A stretch of 64,000 nt of DNA from Paenirhizobium cremeum (GCF_022884085.1 NZ_JAGGCS010000002.1:496001-560000); one strand, 5' to 3'. Positions 53,472-62,941 are shown, counted from the first letter of the stretch. The notes: generated by a model from the letters alone, not told the origin. Numbers and translations are program-made.

Positions 53472-54059
53472 TCAGAAAGGATTCCAGGTGGGTTGGCGTG
53501 TGAGTTTCAGATAGCCGACATTGACGCCAAGGCGCGCACCGATACCGGTCCTGATCGGCACGAGCACCACATTGCTGCTCTTGAGCACGGTCATCCCGAC
53601 GCCGGCCACCACATAGGCGGAGCCGCTGACCCCGCCGTAGCGGGCATAGAGGCTTTCGATCGAGGGCAGGTCATAGACCAGCATCATCGCGCGCGTGCCG
53701 TTACCGCCGTAATCGATGCCGAGGGAAGGGCCCTGCCAGAAGACATCGTGCTGGCCGGCGTTCTTGGTGTAGAGGGTGCCCTCGCCATAGGTCAGGCCGG
53801 CGACGAAGGCGCCGGAGCCCTCCTGGCCGAGGATATAGCCATTGGGAAGGCCGTATTGCTGAAAGGCCTTTTCGATCACCTTGGCCAGTCCGCCGCTCGC
53901 TTCACCGAAGAAGCCGTGCCCCGCGTCGACGATTTCCTGAACGCTGTATTCGCCGGCGGCGTGGGATGGCCGGGGAGCGAGGGCCAGCGCGGCAATGGCG
54001 AAGAGGGCGGCTGCCAGCAGCCTGCCGCCGGCGTTGGCGCTAAGTCTCACAAGGCGCAT
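53472..54059 (-). CDS. eipA: EipA-like DUF1134 envelope protein
   Basis: This 195-aa exported protein has a signal peptide (cleavage after PSHA) and a DUF1134 domain (SVQEIVDAGHGFFGEASGGLAKVIEKAFQ, GPSLGIDYGGNG, GIGARLGVNVGYLKLT near the end). EipA of Brucella is a periplasmic envelope-integrity protein whose gene is controlled by CtrA. The ATG at 54059 follows GGAGGA. It is divergent from chpT, which fits a link to cell-cycle control. Confidence 0.85.
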   Translation of the reverse strand: MRLVRLSANAGGRLLAAALFAIAALALAPRPSHAAGEYSVQEIVDAGHGFFGEASGGLAKVIEKAFQQYGLPNGYILGQEGSGAFVAGLTYGEGTLYTKNAGQHDVFWQGPSLGIDYGGNGTRAMMLVYDLPSIESLYARYGGVSGSAYVVAGVGMTVLKSSNVVLVPIRTGIGARLGVNVGYLKLTRQPTWNPF

Positions 54060-54250
54060 AGGGGTCCTCCGTCCGAAATCCGATGCAATCGGCATCTCCA
54101 ATGCATATAGGGCTATTTAGAAAGGATCGTCTTAATAATCGGTTTACCAAATATGGTGTCATTATGGCCGAAAGAAATCCGACCACGCCGGGTGCCGGGA
54201 TTCGGCATATCCGGTCCTCGTCGTCGGGATTGCGTTCTTCAGGAGAGACG

Positions 54251-54895
54251 ATGCCGAAAAACCCGAACCTCACTCTCGCCGGCCCCGATCTTGCGGCATT
54301 GCTGTGCAGCCGGGTCTGCCATGATGTGATCTCTCCGGTCGGAGCGATCAACAACGGCCTGGAATTGCTCGACGAGGGTGGTGCCGATGCCGATGCGATG
54401 GAACTCATTCGCGCCAGCGCGCTTAACGCCTCGGTGCGGCTGAAATTCGCCCGGCTTGCCTTTGGCGCTTCCGGTTCGGTCGGGGCTTCCATCGATACCG
54501 GCGAGGCGGAAAAGGCCGCCAAGGACTTCGCTGCCGCCGAAAAGAAGACGGAAGTCAGCTGGGAGGGCCCGCGCGCCATCATCGCGAAGAACCGGGTGAA
54601 GCTTCTGCTCAACCTCTTCCTCGTCGCCTATGGCGCGATTCCGCGCGGCGGTTCGCTGGATGTTTTCCTGGAAAACCCCGAATACGACGCGAAGTTCAAG
54701 ATCGTGGTCAAGGGCCGGATGATGCGGGTGCCGCCGAAATATGCGGAAATCTGCAACGGAACGGTCGAGGAGGCGATCGATGCTCATTCGATCCAGCCCT
54801 ATTATACCGTGCTGCTCGCCGAGGAATGCGGCATGGAACTGAAGCATGTGGTCAGCGAGGACCACATCGCCTTCACCGCGGAAATCGCCGCCTGA
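54251..54895 (+). CDS. chpT: Histidine phosphotransferase ChpT
   Basis: This 214-aa protein passes phosphate from the kinase CckA to CtrA and CpdR. It has the DHp-like helix with the phospho-accepting His24 in SRVCHDVISPVGAINNGLELL and a degenerate ATPase-like C-terminal domain that does not bind ATP. The start at 54251 follows AGGAGAG and gives the usual length of about 210; the frame extends to 54083 without coding character. The target CtrA is encoded 6 kb away. Confidence 0.92.
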   Translation: MPKNPNLTLAGPDLAALLCSRVCHDVISPVGAINNGLELLDEGGADADAMELIRASALNASVRLKFARLAFGASGSVGASIDTGEAEKAAKDFAAAEKKTEVSWEGPRAIIAKNRVKLLLNLFLVAYGAIPRGGSLDVFLENPEYDAKFKIVVKGRMMRVPPKYAEICNGTVEEAIDAHSIQPYYTVLLAEECGMELKHVVSEDHIAFTAEIAA

Positions 54896-54915
54896 AACAG
54901 CGGCTTTGTGATTGG

Positions 54916-54943
54916 GGTCATCCCGTCCCAAATCGGGATGACC
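54916..54943. repeat. 10-bp hairpin after chpT
   Basis: GGTCATCCCG and CGGGATGACC form a perfect 10-bp stem with an 8-base loop, 20 bases after the chpT stop. It lacks a T tract. It may end or stabilise the chpT transcript. Confidence 0.45.
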
Positions 54944-55043
54944 GGCTGCGGCTTCCGGTAACCTTTCCTTAGTTGAAAGCGCCTATGCTCGGTTGCATGA
55001 TCGAAATCCCCTCTGCAGCAAGCGGGGATGCAGGGAGTAGATG

Positions 55044-55406
55044 ATGCAGCGCTTGATGATCGTGGATGGCTCGGACGTTGTTCGCAAGGTTGGCAAGAAG
55101 ATCTTGTCCGAACTGGGCTTCCTCGTCTCTGAAGCCGCTTCCGCCCGTGATGCCCTGCTGCGCTGCGAAACCGAACTGCCGAACTTCGCGATCATCGATG
55201 CCGGCCTGGACGGCGCCCTGGATTTGATCGCCAACATCCGGGCGCTGCCCGAAGGCAAGAGCGTCCGGATTTACTACTGCGTCATCGAAGCGGATCTGAA
55301 GACGATGATGGCCGGCAAGCGCGCCGGCGCCAACGATTTCCTGCTGAAGCCCTTCGACCGCAAGATCCTGACGACGATCTTCACCGACAAGGCCATCGCG
55401 GCCTGA
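55044..55406 (+). CDS. Single-domain receiver protein with altered active site
   Basis: This 120-aa response regulator has only a receiver domain. The putative phospho-acceptor Asp lies in FAIIDAGLDG, and the conserved Lys is in LLKPFD. The usual acidic pair near the start (normally VDD/EDD) reads VDG, and the conserved Thr/Ser position lies in a region reading YCVIEADLK. Phosphorylation may therefore be weak. It follows chpT by about 150 bases in the same direction. I use ATG 55044, about six bases after GGAG, rather than the ATG at 55041. Confidence 0.82.
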   Translation: MQRLMIVDGSDVVRKVGKKILSELGFLVSEAASARDALLRCETELPNFAIIDAGLDGALDLIANIRALPEGKSVRIYYCVIEADLKTMMAGKRAGANDFLLKPFDRKILTTIFTDKAIAA

Positions 55407-55434
55407 GCTCCGAAGCACTCCTCCCCGAATGATG

Positions 55435-55458
55435 CCCCGCTTCGGCGGGGCTTTTTTC
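55435..55458 (+). terminator. Intrinsic terminator with a TTCG tetraloop
   Basis: GCCCCGC-TTCG-GCGGGGC followed by six T. The very stable UUCG tetraloop closes the receiver gene; the tail reaches the end of the convergent methyltransferase gene. Confidence 0.95.
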
Positions 55459-56413
55459 ACGCGGCGAGGCTCGAAGACGGGGCGCAGGCTTCGCAGATCG
55501 CCGCGATGTGGCGATGGTCGGTGCCGCAGCATCCGCCGAGAATCCGGATTGCGGGATATGCGGCGCGAAGAGCGCTGTAGCGCTGGCCGAGATCCAGTGG
55601 ATCGCCGAGGTCGAGCGTCGTCGATTCATCGAGTTCCTCATGGCTCTTCGTTGAGGCGTTGGCACGAATGCCGCCGATCCGCGACACCCACGCTTCTCCG
55701 GCCTTGAGGGCCTCCTCGAAATGCGTGGGATGAGCGCAATTGACCATGTAGTAGACGGGTGACCCGCCGGTCTCCTCGTCCGTCCGTTCGATCGCCTCCC
55801 GCAGCGTCGTGCCGCCGATCAGCCGGCCATCGGTTTCCACGGTGAAGGAGATGACGCAGGGCATGGATGCCGCTTTCGCCGCCCAGGCGATGCCGGTCGC
55901 TTCCTCCACCGTGTTGATCGTGATCGCGGAAACCATGTCCGCGGTCGAGGCGGCAAAGGCCCGAACCTGCCTGCCGTGGTAGTCCATGGCTTCGAGCGCG
56001 GAGGACCGGCCGGGCTTGTAGGCGTCGCCGCGTGGGCCGATCACGCCGTTGATGACGATCGGCGTGCCGGGCGTCTCCCAGCGGGCGCGGCACTGTTCGG
56101 CGAAGTCGACCGCACGCCTGTTGAGGCCATCGAGGGCGGCAAGGTCGTAACCGAGTTTCAAGCCCCAGTCCGGGTTCGCCCGCCACGTCGGCGTGTCGAG
56201 CACGAAACCGACGCCACGTTGATGGGCAAGGGCGATGTAGGGCTCGAGATAGCGGACCAGTTCTTCCCGTCCGCTCTCGGAATCGACGAGAGGGAAGGAC
56301 GCGAAGTGGGGCAGGTCGAGCCCCCGGTGGAAAACCAGCGTGGTTTCCATTCCGCCATCGGCGAGGAAGTCGCCGCCGGTCAACTGAGGTAGGTTCTGCC
56401 TGTATTTTGCCAT
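55457..56413 (-). CDS. Homocysteine S-methyltransferase family protein
   Basis: This 318-aa protein has the zinc-binding cysteines of the family: Cys in YMVNCAHPTHF and the pair in ILGGCCGTDHRHI near the C-terminus. Other parts fit BHMT/MmuM proteins (DGGMETTLVFHRGLDLPHFA at the start). It transfers a methyl group, for example from S-methylmethionine or betaine, to homocysteine or a related thiol. It is divergent from the TetR gene with a palindrome between them. Confidence 0.87.
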   Translation of the reverse strand: MAKYRQNLPQLTGGDFLADGGMETTLVFHRGLDLPHFASFPLVDSESGREELVRYLEPYIALAHQRGVGFVLDTPTWRANPDWGLKLGYDLAALDGLNRRAVDFAEQCRARWETPGTPIVINGVIGPRGDAYKPGRSSALEAMDYHGRQVRAFAASTADMVSAITINTVEEATGIAWAAKAASMPCVISFTVETDGRLIGGTTLREAIERTDEETGGSPVYYMVNCAHPTHFEEALKAGEAWVSRIGGIRANASTKSHEELDESTTLDLGDPLDLGQRYSALRAAYPAIRILGGCCGTDHRHIAAICEACAPSSSLAA

Positions 56414-56463
56414 TGGAAATCTCCGGTGTTAGATTGGGTCTCGAGCGGCCGTTTGCGCAGCCG

Positions 56464-56479
56464 CAAGAGGGCCCTCTTG
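56464..56479. promoter_or_regulatory. 16-bp perfect palindrome between the methyltransferase and TetR genes
   Basis: CAAGAGGGCCCTCTTG is a perfect palindrome 50 bases upstream of the methyltransferase start, in the divergent promoter region shared with the TetR gene. TetR proteins bind such sites, so it is the likely operator. Confidence 0.5.
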
Positions 56480-56640
56480 TCGCAGATCCGGGATGTCGCC
56501 TTCCAGTGAACTTGCGGTACCGGCCCTCCTTCGGCTTATAAAAATCTTTTTAATACAAAATGTTATCGACGGAAGTGAAGACCCGGACATGCGCGTGGAC
56601 CGGTATTGTCGAAGGGAAAACCAGACCGCAGGTACAGTTC

Positions 56641-57267
56641 GTGGAACGACTGGAACTCAAGAAGGGCGCTGCGACGCGCGAACGCATTCTGGACATTGCG
56701 CAGGCCGCGGTTCTGTCCAAGGGCTTCGCTGCGACCTCGATCGAGGAGATCATCGCCGAGGCCGGACTGACCAAGAGCGGATTCTTCTATCATTTCCGTG
56801 ACAAGAACGAACTGGCGCATGCGCTGTTGCGCCGCTACGTCGCGGAGAACGACGCGATCTTCGACGATATTTTCGGACGTGGCCGCCAGCTCAGCGACGA
56901 CCCGCTCGAGGCGTTTCTGATCGGCTTGAAACTTTTGGCGGAACTCATGCGCGAATTGCCGAGCGTGCATCCGGGCTGCCTGGTTTCCGCGGTCTGCTAC
57001 CAGGAACGCCTTTTCGACCGGCAGGTGAGGGAGCTAAGCGCCGATTCCGTCCGCTCCTGGAACGGGCGTTTTCAGGCATATCTGGAGGAGATCGAAACCG
57101 TTCATCCGCTCAATCCGGGCATCACGGTCGCCGATTTGGCCGTCATGCTGTCCTGCATCATCGACGGTGCGATCATCATGTCCAAGGTGCTTCACGATCC
57201 TGCGGTCCTGGAACGGCAGATCCTGTCCTACCGATCCCTTGTCAGATCGAGCTTCGGCCGCACCTGA
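56641..57267 (+). CDS. TetR-family transcriptional regulator
   Basis: This 208-aa regulator has the N-terminal TetR helix-turn-helix (ATRERILDIAQAAVLSKGFAATSIEEIIAEAGLTKSGFFYHFRDKNEL) and a helical ligand domain. An ATG at 56560 is in frame but has no ribosome binding site and gives a poor N-terminus, so I use GTG 56641, which leaves the usual short lead before the DNA-binding domain; this start is uncertain. It is divergent from the homocysteine methyltransferase gene and likely regulates it. Confidence 0.8.
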   Translation: MERLELKKGAATRERILDIAQAAVLSKGFAATSIEEIIAEAGLTKSGFFYHFRDKNELAHALLRRYVAENDAIFDDIFGRGRQLSDDPLEAFLIGLKLLAELMRELPSVHPGCLVSAVCYQERLFDRQVRELSADSVRSWNGRFQAYLEEIETVHPLNPGITVADLAVMLSCIIDGAIIMSKVLHDPAVLERQILSYRSLVRSSFGRT

Positions 57268-57275
57268 TACCGGCT

Positions 57276-57902
57276 TCAAACGAACGCCGATTTCACGCCG
57301 TCGACCACGAACTGGACGGAAAGCGCGGCGAGCAGGACTCCGAGCAGGCGGGTCAGCAGCGCCCGACCGGTGACGCCGAGGAAGTGGTTGAGCGGTTGCG
57401 CGATCGCGAGCGACAGCAGGACCAGCGCCAGTACGACGCCGATCACGCCGATGAGTTGAAGCCTGCCGATCCAGCCGTCGAGCGTTCCACCGATCAGCAC
57501 CGTGGCGGAGATGGCGCCGGGGCCGGCGATCAGCGGGATCGCCAGGGGAAACACCGCCAGATTGTGGATGTGATCCTTGGTGATCGCGGTGTCGGTGGTC
57601 TTTTCCTTCCGCTCCTGCCGCTTCTCGAAGATCATCTCGAAGGCAATGGCAAACAGCATCAGCCCGCCGGCAATGCGGAAGGCGCCCATGGAAATGCCGA
57701 GCGCTCCGAGGATGCTTGCGCCGAAGAGGGCGAAGACGGTAAGGATGCCGAACGCAATCGCCGCGCCTCTGATCGCCACCTGTCGCCTCTGCGGCGCGCT
57801 CATTCCCTGGGTAAGGCCGAGGAAAAGCGGAGCCAGCCCCGGCGGATCGACAGTGACGAGCAGCGTCGTGAAGGCGCTCACGAGAGCGTCTGCGTTTGCC
57901 AT
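57276..57902 (-). CDS. MarC-family inner-membrane protein
   Basis: This 208-aa protein has six predicted spans and the MarC signature: VTVDPPGLAPLFLGLTQGM near the start, AGGLMLFAIAFEMIF, and PLAIPLIAGPGAISATVLIGG. The role of MarC proteins is unknown; they were once linked to multiple antibiotic resistance. Convergent with the TetR gene, divergent from gyrA. Confidence 0.88.
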   Translation of the reverse strand: MANADALVSAFTTLLVTVDPPGLAPLFLGLTQGMSAPQRRQVAIRGAAIAFGILTVFALFGASILGALGISMGAFRIAGGLMLFAIAFEMIFEKRQERKEKTTDTAITKDHIHNLAVFPLAIPLIAGPGAISATVLIGGTLDGWIGRLQLIGVIGVVLALVLLSLAIAQPLNHFLGVTGRALLTRLLGVLLAALSVQFVVDGVKSAFV

Positions 57903-58090
57903 GCGTCGTCCTCCTTTTTTGCAAACTTTAGGGTGAGGCGATGGCGACTGGCAAGCGATAGGGCAAGTTCTTGATCGTTTTGCCTTTCCGCCGCCTTAAA
58001 AACTGTTCAAAACCCGGGGTGAAATTGGCGCTGCAGCGCCCTTTCGGCTATAAACTTCCAAGTGATTCCGAACAGAGATCGTGACCTGAT

Positions 58091-60898
58091 TTGACTGAGC
58101 AAAGCACTCCCGGCGGCGGCAAGTTCCCGCAAGGCATCGAGCCGATTTCCATCATGGAAGAAATGCAGCGGTCGTATCTCGACTACGCGATGAGCGTAAT
58201 CGTGAGCCGCGCCCTTCCCGATGTCCGAGACGGACTGAAGCCGGTGCATCGGCGCATCCTCTTCTCCATGAGCGAGATGGGGATCGACTGGAACAAGAAA
58301 TATGTGAAATCGGCGCGCGTTACCGGCGACGTGATGGGTAAATACCATCCGCACGGCGACGCCGCCATCTATGACGCGCTCGCCCGAATGGCGCAGGACT
58401 GGTCGCTCCGCCTGCCGCTGATCGACGGCCAGGGCAATTTCGGCTCCGTCGACGGCGATCCGCCGGCCGCGCAGCGTTATACGGAATGCCGTCTGGAGAA
58501 GGCGGCTCACGCCCTTCTCGATGATCTCGACAAGGAAACCATCGATTTCCGCGAGAACTATGACGGCACCCTGCAGGAGCCGGTCGTCGTCCCCGCCAAG
58601 TTCCCGAACCTCCTCGTCAATGGCGCGGGCGGTATCGCCGTCGGCATGGCGACCAACATACCGCCGCACAACCTTTCGGAAGTCGTCGATGGCTGTATTG
58701 CTGTCATCGACAATCCGGCGATCGAACTGCCGGAACTGATGCAGATCATTCCGGGGCCGGACTTTCCGACCGGCGCCCTGATCCTCGGACGTGCAGGCAT
58801 CAAGTCTGCCTATGAGACGGGACGCGGCTCGGTCATCATGCGCGGTGTTGCCCGTATCGAGCCGATGCGCGGCGATCGCGAGCAGATCATCATCAGCGAG
58901 ATTCCCTATCAGGTGAACAAGGCGACGATGATCGAGAAGATGGCCGAACTGGTGCGCGACAAGCGCATCGAGGGCATCTCCGACCTGCGCGACGAGTCCG
59001 ACCGGGAGGGCTATCGCGTCGTTATCGAACTCAAGCGCGATGCCAATGCAGACGTCATCCTGAACCAGCTTTACCGCTACACCCCGCTGCAGACCTCCTT
59101 TGGCTGCAACATGGTGGCGCTGAACGGCGGCAAGCCCGAGCAACTCTCGCTGCTCGACATGCTGCGCGCCTTCGTCGCCTTCCGCGAAGATGTCGTTAGC
59201 CGGCGAACGAAATACCTGCTGCGCAAGGCTCGTGACCGTGCGCATGTCTTGGTCGGTCTCGCGATTGCGGTCGCCAATATCGACGAGGTCATCAACCTGA
59301 TCCGCCGCGCGCCCGATCCGCAGACGGCGCGCGAACAGTTGATGGAGCGCCGCTGGCCGGCGCATGACGTCGAGGCGCTGATCCGCCTGATCGACGATCC
59401 GCGTCACCGCATCAACGACGACAATACATATAACCTCTCGGAAGAGCAGGCCCGCGCCATTCTCGAGCTGCGTCTGGCCCGCCTGACGGCCCTCGGTCGC
59501 GACGAAATCGACGAGGAACTCAACAAGATCGGCGCGGAAATTACGGATTATCTCGATATCCTGTCTTCGCGCCTTCGCATCCAGAGCATCGTCAAGGAGG
59601 AACTTGCGGCCGTTCGCGACGAATTCGGCACGCCGCGCCGCACCCAGATCGTCGATGGCGGTCCGGAGATGGACGACGAGGACCTGATCGCCCGCGAGGA
59701 CATGGTGGTGACGGTCTCGCATCTCGGCTACATCAAGCGCGTGCCGCTGACCACCTACCGCGCGCAGCGCCGCGGCGGCAAGGGCCGCTCGGGCATGGCG
59801 ACCCGCGACGAGGATTTCGTGACCCGGCTGTTTGTTGCAAACACCCACACGCCGGTCCTGTTCTTCTCCTCACGCGGCATCGTCTACAAGGAGAAGGTCT
59901 GGCGTCTGCCGATCGGCACGCCGACATCGCGGGGCAAGGCCCTTATCAACATGCTGCCGCTGGAGCCCGGCGAACGCATCACCACCATCATGCCGCTGCC
60001 CGAGGACGAGAGCACCTGGGACAATCTCGACGTGATGTTCTCGACCACGCGTGGAACGGTGCGCCGCAACAAGCTGTCCGACTTCGTTCAGGTCAACCGC
60101 AACGGCAAGATCGCGATGAAGCTCGAGGAAGAGGGTGATGAGATCCTCTCCGTCGAGACCTGCACGGCGCCGAACCATGATTTGGGTATCCCCGGTGACG
60201 ACGTCCTGCTGACGACCGCGCTTGGTCAGGCGATCCGCTTCCCTGTCGATGAAGTCCGCGTGTTCGCGGGCCGCAATTCGATCGGTGTCCGCGGCATTTC
60301 GCTGGCCGATGGTGACCGCATCATCTCGATGACCATTGTCAGCCATGTCGATGCAGAGCCATGGGAGCGTGCCGCCTATCTGAAGCGCTCGGCCGCCGAG
60401 CGTCGCGCCAGCGGTGTCGATGAAGAGGATATCGCGCTGGTCGGCGAGGAGGTCGCCGAAGAGGGCGAACTGAAGGAGGAGCGCTACCAGGAACTCAAGG
60501 CACGCGAACAGTTCGTGCTGACGGTTTCCGAAAAGGGCTATGGCAAGCGGTCCTCGTCCTATGATTTCCGCATCTCCGGTCGCGGCGGCAAGGGCATCCG
60601 CGCCACCGATACGTCGAAAACCGGCGAGATCGGCGAACTGGTCGCCGCCTTCCCGGTGGAAGACAACGACCAGATCATGCTGGTGTCCGATGGCGGGCAG
60701 CTTATCCGTGTGCCGGTGGACGGCATTCGTATTGCGAGCCGCGCCACCAAGGGCGTTACCATCTTCTCCACCGCCAAGGACGAGAAGGTCGTTTCCGTCG
60801 AGCGGATCTCCGAACCGGAATCCGACGAGGACGGAGAGGCGCCGCTTGGCGAAGAGCAGGACGCCGTCACCGACGCGCCCGCCGCTTCCGGAGAATAG
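58091..60898 (+). CDS. gyrA: DNA gyrase subunit A
   Basis: This 935-aa type II topoisomerase subunit has the catalytic Tyr130 ([10 protein letters not shown]), the quinolone-determining segment [10 protein letters not shown] (A91 and D95 match E. coli 83 and 87), and the C-terminal beta-pinwheel with the GyrA box QRRGGKG. The start codon is TTG at 58091 with a weak ribosome binding site; no ATG fits the conserved N-terminus. A Glu/Asp-rich tail ends the protein, as in many alphaproteobacteria. A strong terminator follows. Confidence 0.96.
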   Translation: MTEQSTPGGGKFPQGIEPISIMEEMQRSYLDYAMSVIVSRALPDVRDGLKPVHRRILFSMSEMGIDWNKKYVKSARVTGDVMGKYHPHGDAAIYDALARMAQDWSLRLPLIDGQGNFGSVDGDPPAAQRYTECRLEKAAHALLDDLDKETIDFRENYDGTLQEPVVVPAKFPNLLVNGAGGIAVGMATNIPPHNLSEVVDGCIAVIDNPAIELPELMQIIPGPDFPTGALILGRAGIKSAYETGRGSVIMRGVARIEPMRGDREQIIISEIPYQVNKATMIEKMAELVRDKRIEGISDLRDESDREGYRVVIELKRDANADVILNQLYRYTPLQTSFGCNMVALNGGKPEQLSLLDMLRAFVAFREDVVSRRTKYLLRKARDRAHVLVGLAIAVANIDEVINLIRRAPDPQTAREQLMERRWPAHDVEALIRLIDDPRHRINDDNTYNLSEEQARAILELRLARLTALGRDEIDEELNKIGAEITDYLDILSSRLRIQSIVKEELAAVRDEFGTPRRTQIVDGGPEMDDEDLIAREDMVVTVSHLGYIKRVPLTTYRAQRRGGKGRSGMATRDEDFVTRLFVANTHTPVLFFSSRGIVYKEKVWRLPIGTPTSRGKALINMLPLEPGERITTIMPLPEDESTWDNLDVMFSTTRGTVRRNKLSDFVQVNRNGKIAMKLEEEGDEILSVETCTAPNHDLGIPGDDVLLTTALGQAIRFPVDEVRVFAGRNSIGVRGISLADGDRIISMTIVSHVDAEPWERAAYLKRSAAERRASGVDEEDIALVGEEVAEEGELKEERYQELKAREQFVLTVSEKGYGKRSSSYDFRISGRGGKGIRATDTSKTGEIGELVAAFPVEDNDQIMLVSDGGQLIRVPVDGIRIASRATKGVTIFSTAKDEKVVSVERISEPESDEDGEAPLGEEQDAVTDAPAASGE

Positions 60899-60922
60899 GA
60901 AGTCTGGAGAATAAAGGGGAAA

Positions 60923-60956
60923 AGCGGCGGTGCGGGACGGCACCGCCGCTTTTTTG
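60923..60956 (+). terminator. Intrinsic terminator of gyrA
   Basis: AAGCGGCGGTGC, a 6-base loop, then GCACCGCCGCTT with a run of T. It lies 25 bases after the gyrA stop. Confidence 0.93.
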
Positions 60957-60976
60957 TGTTCTGACTTCCGGACAAT

Positions 60977-61003
60977 AAAAAACCTGCCCCGGAAAAGGGC
61001 AGG
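60977..61003 (-). terminator. Intrinsic terminator of ctrA
   Basis: On the minus strand CCTGCCC, a 7-base loop and GGGCAGG are followed by six T. It lies 40 bases after the ctrA stop, facing the gyrA terminator. Confidence 0.9.
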
Positions 61004-61042
61004 TCGGGATTTTTGGGGGATAGGCAGCGGGTAGGGAAGGGC

Positions 61043-61744
61043 TTATGCCGTTTCCATGTACTCCGCACCATCGGGCTCGCGCAGCACGTAGCCGCGGCCC
61101 CAGACGGTCTCGATGTAGTTCGCGCCGCCTGCGGCGTTTGCGAGCTTCTTGCGAAGCTTGCAGATGAACACGTCGATGATCTTGAGTTCCGGCTCGTCCA
61201 TGCCGCCATAGAGGTGGTTCAGGAACATTTCCTTGGTCAGCGTCGTACCCTTGCGGAGCGAAAGAAGCTCCAGCATCTGGTATTCCTTGCCGGTGAGGTG
61301 AACGCGCTGGCCGCCGACTTCGACGGTCTTGGCGTCGAGGTTCACGATCAGTTCGCCGGTGACGATGATCGACTGGGCGTGGCCCTTGGAACGGCGAACG
61401 ATCGCGTGGATGCGTGCGACCAGTTCATCCTTATGGAAGGGCTTGGTCATATAATCGTCGGCGCCGAAGCCGAGACCGCGAACCTTGTCCTCGATGCCGG
61501 CCATGCCGGACAGAATGAGAATGGGCGTCTTGACCTTGGACAGGCGCAGCGTACGCAGTACCTCGTAGCCCGACATGTCGGGCAGGTTCAGGTCGAGCAG
61601 AATGATGTCGTAGTCGTAGAGCTTGCCGAGGTCGACACCTTCTTCGCCGAGATCCGTTGTGTAGACGTTGAAACTTTCCGATTTGAGCATCAGTTCGATG
61701 CTCTGCGCCGTGGCGCTATCGTCTTCAATGAGTAGAACCCGCAT
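61043..61744 (-). CDS. ctrA: Cell-cycle master regulator CtrA
   Basis: This 233-aa OmpR-type regulator has a receiver with the phospho-acceptor D51 ([11 protein letters not shown]) and a winged-helix DNA-binding domain ([52 protein letters not shown]). It controls flagella, division and replication-related genes in alphaproteobacteria and receives phosphate from ChpT. The C-terminal residues are ETA, a possible degradation tag. SciP, encoded 2 kb away, is its co-regulator. A long noncoding region precedes it. Confidence 0.97.
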   Translation of the reverse strand: MRVLLIEDDSATAQSIELMLKSESFNVYTTDLGEEGVDLGKLYDYDIILLDLNLPDMSGYEVLRTLRLSKVKTPILILSGMAGIEDKVRGLGFGADDYMTKPFHKDELVARIHAIVRRSKGHAQSIIVTGELIVNLDAKTVEVGGQRVHLTGKEYQMLELLSLRKGTTLTKEMFLNHLYGGMDEPELKIIDVFICKLRKKLANAAGGANYIETVWGRGYVLREPDGAEYMETA

Positions 61745-62187
61745 AATTATCCCCTTTACCGCCGCCGAAAGGTCGAGTTGGCCCCCTACGCGATACGGAT
61801 CCAGTCGTTGCCTGATTTGAAGGCTGCCACCAAATGGTTAACAAATTCTGATTCCTTCTGGCAAGGAATATCGAATTCATTAAACATTTTTTGCAGTCTC
61901 CTGATTTTTCACAAGTTTCCGGCATCGCCACTGTTGAATCAGAACTTCAGGAAATACCCGTAACTGATTCATTTGACTCATCATTGTCATGAGCTTTTTT
62001 AGGCCCTGGCATTTACTGACCCTTAAACGATCGTCCTTATCATTAACGATGCCCGTAAACGAAAGGTTACCAACGGTAGTTTTTTGTTAACGCCGCCGTT
62101 TTTTTTCGGGAATGATTCGTCGAAAAGGCGGCAAAGGCATTTGTTAAAATGTGTGGCGGGGGGTCTCGCATCACGGGAGTATTGCGT
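61745..62187. promoter_or_regulatory. ctrA/fliJ divergent region: GANTC cluster and CtrA-like half sites
   Basis: A 440-base noncoding region. Five GANTC sites, the target of the CcrM methylase, occur at 61850, 61936, 61966, 61975 and 62114, within 270 bases. TTAACCAT, a CtrA-like half site, is on the minus strand at about 61834-61841. TTAA occurs several more times (61880, 62023, 62043, 62087, 62144), but none pair at the TTAA-N7-TTAA distance. Several T runs are also seen. I find no gene here. Confidence 0.6.
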
Positions 62188-62538
62188 ATGAAGTCGCGTG
62201 AGAGCCTAGTGCGCCTGAAAGGATTTCAGGTCACAGAAAAGCGTCGGCAGTTGCAGCAGTTGCAGTCAATGATGTCGGAATTCGAGCGTATGGCGAAGGA
62301 GCTGGAAAGCCAGATCGCCATCGAGGAAAAGAAGTCCGGGATCAGCGATCCAAGTCATTTTGCCTATCCAACATTTGCCAAGGCGGCGCGCCAACGGGCG
62401 GACAACCTTCAGGTTTCCATCCGAGAACTCAGGGTTCAGCAGGAGGCTGCGGAACTCGCGCTTGAGGAAGCCGAGGCCGAATATGCAAAGGCTGCGGCTC
62501 TGGAAGAGCGGGACGGCCAGATGCGGGCGCGGGCGTAA
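62188..62538 (+). CDS. fliJ: FliJ-like flagellar export protein
   Basis: This 116-aa, almost fully helical coiled-coil protein (LVRLKGFQVTEKRRQLQQLQSMMSEFERMAKELESQI) matches the size and pattern of FliJ, the stalk and chaperone component of the flagellar export ATPase. Its start follows GGGAG. It is divergent from ctrA, as in other Rhizobiaceae, but away from the main flagellar cluster. Sequence of FliJ is poorly conserved, so the call rests partly on neighbourhood. Confidence 0.65.
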   Translation: MKSRESLVRLKGFQVTEKRRQLQQLQSMMSEFERMAKELESQIAIEEKKSGISDPSHFAYPTFAKAARQRADNLQVSIRELRVQQEAAELALEEAEAEYAKAAALEERDGQMRARA

Positions 62539-62650
62539 GGCAAGCCGCATTCGCATCGAAAAGGAGATCGGTCGGAACGGCGCGGGTCATCCGCGACCGT
62601 TGCCGGCCGTTTTCGTTTTCCGACAGCGTGGATTTCCGGAGGCGGCTGCG

Positions 62651-62941
62651 TCAGCCCTGCTTGATGACGTCGCTCCATTCGGGATGGCGCAGTGTCTGCG
62701 CCCGAAAGAAGGGGCAGAGCGGAATGATCTGCCAGCCGCCGCGTCTGGCTTCCTCGACCGCGTGTTTGGCCAAGGCCTGGCCGACGCCCTGGCCGCGCAT
62801 GCTGTCGGGGACCTCGGTATGATCGATAATAATGAGCTTCGGGTTTGTGCGCGAATAGGTCATCAGGGCAGGTTCGTCCACGCCGTCTACGCGCGCGACA
62901 TAGCGGCCGCCGGACCGCTCCTCTTCATGGACGATATTCAT
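62651..62941 (-). CDS. Small GNAT-family N-acetyltransferase (YjdJ-like)
   Basis: This 96-aa minimal acetyltransferase carries the acetyl-CoA loop VPDSMRGQGVGQALAKHAVEEARRGGWQIIPLCPF with the Q/R-x-x-G-x-G/A pattern. The family lacks the normal N-terminal half of GNAT proteins. The substrate is unknown. The ATG at 62941 fits the family length; the frame extends to 63001. Convergent with fliJ. Confidence 0.85.
   Translation of the reverse strand: MNIVHEEERSGGRYVARVDGVDEPALMTYSRTNPKLIIIDHTEVPDSMRGQGVGQALAKHAVEEARRGGWQIIPLCPFFRAQTLRHPEWSDVIKQG

Noticed and set aside
58007-59848. Minus-strand open frame of 613 codons
   Set aside because: Antisense of gyrA; product shows no domain.
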